A stretch of 9,075 nt of DNA, from contig JBKPFS010000023.1 in assembly GCA_046728935.1 (NCBI GenBank), positions 1-9,075 of the forward strand, read 5' to 3'. The notes under the pieces were generated by a model. The model was not told where the DNA came from and searched no databases. It was given only the letters and a program-made list of their open reading frames with translations. Every line of letters starts with the position of its first letter. The first letter of the stretch is position 1. The DNA is from DATAFO01 sp046728935 (GTDB lineage: Bacteria; Actinomycetota; Thermoleophilia; Solirubrobacterales; 70-9). Positions 6,323 to 9,075 of this stretch are shown here, one piece after another. A program made the translations under genes and the position numbers.

Positions 6323-6712
6323 ATGAGCGACGGAGCCGCGATCGCCCCCAGCGCCGCCGACGCGAAGCTCGCGGTCGCCCGGCTTCGTGAGATGTCGACA
6401 GACCTTCGCGGCGCCGCGATCCTCGACTCCGACGGCCGGCCGCTGGCGGCGAGCGGCAACCCCGAGCGGTGGGCCGACGCGGGTCGGGCCCTGCTCGCCG
6501 CCGCCGACGCCGCCGCCGGGGAGCCGGCGGCCCACGCGCACGTCGGCACCGAGGACGGCGAGGCGTTCGCGGTCCGCCAGGACGGCGTGGCGATGGTCGC
6601 GGTCGCCGAGCGGTTCACCCTCGCCTCGCTGATGGTCTGCGACATGAGGGCGGTGCTGCGCGACCTCGTGCGCGCGAACGCGTCCAACGGCGCCGGCCGA
6701 GGGAGCGCCTGA
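6323..6712 (+). CDS. Probable roadblock/LC7-domain-like protein
   Basis: A 129-residue protein. LRGAAILDSDGRPLAASG (28-45) resembles the start of a roadblock/LC7 fold (strand, turn at DSDG, strand), and EAFAVRQDGVAMVAVAERF (about 80-98) resembles its later strands, followed by LASLMVCDMRAVLRDL (99-114), a helix with the family-like end. Such small proteins dimerise and often regulate small GTPases (as MglB does) or act as scaffolds; no GTPase gene is in view. The assignment is by pattern and moderate. The start is chosen at 6323: the frame runs further upstream, but that part lies antisense to the small membrane gene. Its stop overlaps the next ATG (TGATG). It is the first gene of the run leading to tldD and tldE, so a link to that protease is possible but unproven. 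Confidence 0.6.
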   Translation: MSDGAAIAPSAADAKLAVARLREMSTDLRGAAILDSDGRPLAASGNPERWADAGRALLAAADAAAGEPAAHAHVGTEDGEAFAVRQDGVAMVAVAERFTLASLMVCDMRAVLRDLVRANASNGAGRGSA

Positions 6713-6921
6713 TGCCGAAGCCACATCGCGTCGTCCTCGACCGCGTCTCCGGCTACGCCGACGAGGCCGCCGCCTACCTGCGCCGGCGCCGGCTCACCCG
6801 CCGCCCCTTTGCCCGCGTCTACCTCGACGACGGCAACGCCGCCTCCTACGGGCCCGAGACCGAGGCCGGGCGGGAGCTGTTCCTTGCCGCGGCGCGGCTG
6901 ATCGACATCGGGCGCGGATGA
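6712..6921 (+). CDS. Conserved-looking 69-aa protein of unknown function, coupled to tldD
   Basis: A small basic protein with no signal peptide or membrane helix. It has a VVLDRVSGYADEAAAYLRRR opening (7-26), an Arg-rich middle, RPFARVYLDDGNAASYGPET (31-50), and a C-terminal helix ELFLAAARLIDIG (55-67). It looks like a compact alpha/beta fold. GGGAG lies 6 nt before its ATG, a strong Shine-Dalgarno for this window, and the ATG overlaps the previous stop (TGATG). Its stop overlaps the tldD start (ATGA). Its codons end mostly in G or C. This makes it a real gene despite its size. I do not recognise the family. It could be a partner, regulator or substrate of the TldD/TldE protease, or merely co-transcribed. 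Confidence 0.72.
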   Translation: MPKPHRVVLDRVSGYADEAAAYLRRRRLTRRPFARVYLDDGNAASYGPETEAGRELFLAAARLIDIGRG

Positions 6922-8321
6922 GCGGCGCCCGGCCGCTGATGGCCGCCGAGCTCGCCGAGGGCGTGCTCGCGCGCGCCCTCGCCAACGGCGGCGATCTCGC
7001 GGAGCTCTTTTGCGAGGAGCGCGACGGCTTCGGCTTCTCGATCGACGAGTCGCGGGTCGAGCGGGCGCAGCGCGGCGCCGAGCGCGGCGCGGGGGTCCGC
7101 GTCGTCTCCGGAGAGACGACCTATTTCGCGCACGTCGACGGGCTCGCCGAGGCCGACCTGGAGCGGGCGGCCGACGCGGCCGCCGCGGCGCTCTCCGGGG
7201 CCGCCGCCGAGCCCCGCGCGCTCCCCTCTCTCGACGCGCCCGAGCCGCAGGTGATCGAGATCGCCCCCGACTCGGTCGAGGCCGAGCGCAAGGCCGACCT
7301 CCTGCGCGCCTGCGACGAGCGCGCGCGCACGCAGGGCGACGAGGTCGCCCAGGTGCAGGCGAGCTACGCGGAGGGGCGGCGCCGGATCACCGTCGCCAAC
7401 TCCGACGGGCGCTTCGCCGCCGATGAGCGCACCCGCGTTCGGCTCGGGGTGCAGGTCGTCGCGCGACGAAACGGCACCGTCGAGACCGGCTTCGAGACCC
7501 GCGGCGGGCACCGCGGCTTCGAGCTGCTTGCGGACGGCGCCGCCGAGGCGGTGGCCGAGAAGGCGGCGAAGGCGGCGCTCACCCTGCTCGACGCCGATCC
7601 GGCGCCGGCGGGCGCGATGCCGGTGGTGGTCGGCGGGGGCTTCGGCGGCGTCCTCTTCCACGAGATGACCGGTCACGGGCTGGAGGCCGACCACATCCAG
7701 AAGGGCGCCTCGGTCTACGCCGGCAAGCTCGGCGAGCGGGTCGCGCAGCCGCACCTCACCGCCTACGACGACGGCAGCCTCCCGGGCGAGTGGGGGACCG
7801 ACGGCGTCGACGACGAGGGCACCCCCACGCAGCGCACTGCGGTGATCGAGGAGGGGACGGTCACCTCCTACCTCTACGACCTCTTGCGGGCGCGAAAGGA
7901 CGACACCGCGTCGACCGGCAACGGGCGCCGCGAGAGCTTCCGCCACCTGCCGATCCCGCGGATGACAAACACCTTCATCGCCCCCGGCGAGGCGACGCCC
8001 GAGGAGCTGATCGCCGAAGTCGAGCGCGGCTTCTACGCCGTCTCGTTCGCCGGCGGTCAGGTCGACCCGACAACGGGCGACTTCGTCTTCGGCGTCTCCG
8101 AGGGCTACCTGATCGGGGGCGGGAAGGTGACCAGCCCCTGCCGCGGCGCGACCCTGATCGGCAACTGCCTCGACGCCCTCGGTCGGATCGACGCGGTCGC
8201 GAACGACTTCGAGATGAAGACCGGCTTCTGCGGCAAGGGCGGCCAGCGCGTCCCGGTGGGCACCGGCCAGGGCCACGTGCGGATCGCCGAGCTGACCGTA
8301 GGCGGGACGGCGGTCGGGTGA
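6918..8321 (+). CDS. tldD: TldD metalloprotease subunit
   Basis: A 467-residue protein of normal TldD length. The zinc site HEMTGHGLEADH begins at residue 248: H248, E249 and H253 form HExxxH, and GFCGKGGQ places the third ligand at C438. The N-terminal domain (about 10-225) and the glycine-rich C-terminal beta domain (GVSEGYLIGGGKVT, 392-405) fit the family. TldD and TldE form a heterodimer in which TldD alone carries the metal; in E. coli it degrades unfolded peptides, trims the microcin B17 precursor and is linked to CcdA turnover. The natural substrate here is unknown. The ATG at 6918 overlaps the 69-aa gene's stop; a second in-frame ATG at 6939 is possible. The stop overlaps the GTG of tldE, consistent with equal synthesis of the two subunits. 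No key residue is missing. Confidence 0.95.
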   Translation: MSGARPLMAAELAEGVLARALANGGDLAELFCEERDGFGFSIDESRVERAQRGAERGAGVRVVSGETTYFAHVDGLAEADLERAADAAAAALSGAAAEPRALPSLDAPEPQVIEIAPDSVEAERKADLLRACDERARTQGDEVAQVQASYAEGRRRITVANSDGRFAADERTRVRLGVQVVARRNGTVETGFETRGGHRGFELLADGAAEAVAEKAAKAALTLLDADPAPAGAMPVVVGGGFGGVLFHEMTGHGLEADHIQKGASVYAGKLGERVAQPHLTAYDDGSLPGEWGTDGVDDEGTPTQRTAVIEEGTVTSYLYDLLRARKDDTASTGNGRRESFRHLPIPRMTNTFIAPGEATPEELIAEVERGFYAVSFAGGQVDPTTGDFVFGVSEGYLIGGGKVTSPCRGATLIGNCLDALGRIDAVANDFEMKTGFCGKGGQRVPVGTGQGHVRIAELTVGGTAVG

Positions 8322-9075
8322 GCGCCGAGCTCCAGGAGATCGCCGGGCGCGCGGTCGAGGCGGCGCTCGCCGCGGGCGCGGCCGACGCCGAGGCCTACGT
8401 CCAAGACTCGACCGGGCTCGAGGTGAGGATCTTCGACCTCGAGGTCGAGAGCCTCACCGAGTCGGGCCAACGCGGGCTCGGCCTTCGCACCTGGATCGAC
8501 GGCCGCTCCGGCTACGCCTACGGCACCGATCTGAGCGACGCGGGCGTGGAGGAGGTCGCCTCCGGCGCGGTCGAGGCGGCGCGGGTGGCCGACGCCGACG
8601 AGCACGCCGCGGCCCCCGAGCCGGCGGGCGAGGCGAAGCCGATCCCGGGGCTCGCCGACCCGAGCGCGGCGGAGTGGACGACCGAGCGCTGGGTGGAGGT
8701 GGCGAAGCTGGTCGAGCGTGCCGCCCGAGACGCCGACCCTCGCGTCGCGGCGGTCGAGACGACCGTCTACTCCGACGAGCGCTCGTCGGTCGCAATCTCC
8801 TCCTCGAGGGGCGTCGGCGGCGCCTACGAAGCGACCGCCGCCTACGCTTACCTCCAGGCGATCGCCGAGGAGAACGGCGACCGCCAGACCGGCCTCGGCC
8901 TCGGCATCGGGCGCTCGCCCGAGGCGCTCGACTCCGAGGAGATCGGGCGCGAGGCTGCCGAGCGCTCCACCTCGCTGCTCGGCGCCACCAAGCCCAAGTC
9001 GCGGACCTGCCCCGTGGTCCTCGACCCGATCGTCGCCGCCAGCTTCGCCGGCTTCATCGGCGGGGTGCTCTGCGC
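8318..9075 (+). CDS. tldE: TldE/PmbA subunit of the TldD/TldE protease (3' end outside window)
   Basis: The frame starts with a GTG that overlaps the tldD stop (GTGA) and stays open to the window end, giving 252 full codons of a protein that is normally about 440-450 residues. EAYVQDSTGLEVRIFDLEVE (25-44) and RGLGLRTWIDGRSGYAYGTD (52-71) are the N-terminal domain shared by TldD and TldE. SSSRGVGGAYEATAAYAYLQ (161-180) and SRTCPVVLDPIVAASFAGF (228-246) match the start of the PmbA-type C-terminal domain. No HExxxH is present in the visible part, as expected for the non-catalytic partner. Together with TldD it forms the active heterodimer. The rest of the gene cannot be judged. Confidence 0.92.
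   Translation, partial: MSAELQEIAGRAVEAALAAGAADAEAYVQDSTGLEVRIFDLEVESLTESGQRGLGLRTWIDGRSGYAYGTDLSDAGVEEVASGAVEAARVADADEHAAAPEPAGEAKPIPGLADPSAAEWTTERWVEVAKLVERAARDADPRVAAVETTVYSDERSSVAISSSRGVGGAYEATAAYAYLQAIAEENGDRQTGLGLGIGRSPEALDSEEIGREAAERSTSLLGATKPKSRTCPVVLDPIVAASFAGFIGGVLC

Noticed and set aside
6163..6726. 187-codon minus-strand frame containing the small membrane protein
   Set aside because: Only the last 46 codons look coding; the upstream part is antisense to the roadblock-like gene and has a different codon pattern.
6846..8276. 476-codon minus-strand open frame opposite tldD
   Set aside because: Antisense shadow of a gene with a complete zinc site; its composition is a mirror of the sense codons and shows no motif.
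1..9075. CRISPR array, tRNA, rRNA, intact insertion sequence or phage genes
   Set aside because: No regularly spaced repeats, cloverleaf-like sequence, rRNA-like stretch or transposase/integrase motif was seen on either strand.

Overview
This is a very GC-rich, densely packed bacterial segment with near-saturated G/C at third codon positions. Promoter-like hexamers of the TANNNT type sit about 7 nt before two start codons, which suggests leaderless mRNAs. Together with the gene types this points to a high-GC actinobacterium. A Thermoleophilia/Solirubrobacterales-like lineage is my best guess, but it is an inference from style and cannot be proved from the window.

Left block (246-4790, + strand): five genes in one direction, tightly spaced or overlapping. 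They are a Gfo/Idh/MocA-family NAD(P)-dependent sugar oxidoreductase, two family-2-type glycosyltransferases with hydrophobic C-terminal segments, the non-canonical purine NTP pyrophosphatase RdgB/HAM1, and a cation diffusion facilitator with an HxxxD/HxxxD metal site. The first three look like a fragment of a surface-glycan or glycolipid pathway. The nucleotide-pool and metal-efflux genes appear to be housekeeping genes riding on the same transcript. The 245 nt before this block hold no complete gene; they may hold scars of decayed genes.

Middle block (4815-6303, - strand): a RodZ-like membrane protein (N-terminal HTH, one TM segment, Pro/Ala-rich linker, DUF4115-type C-terminal domain), a LysE/RhtB-type exporter that lacks its N-terminal part, and a 46-residue two-helix membrane protein not previously delimited as a gene. 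This block converges on the left block, and a perfect 11-bp inverted repeat separates the two.

Right block (6323-9075, + strand): a probable roadblock/LC7-like protein, an unrecognised 69-aa protein, TldD (with HExxxH and a C-terminal Cys) and TldE/PmbA (cut by the window end). All four are joined by ATGA/GTGA/TGATG overlaps, so they are very likely one translationally coupled operon. Only 19 bp separate its first start codon from the start of the divergent small membrane gene. Those 19 bp hold the most AT-rich patch seen locally, which can be read as a -10 element on both strands.

I see no CRISPR array, tRNA, rRNA or intact mobile element. The most interesting points are the two unexplained small proteins coupled to the TldDE protease, the compact divergent promoter with its tiny membrane gene, and the head-truncated LysE gene.
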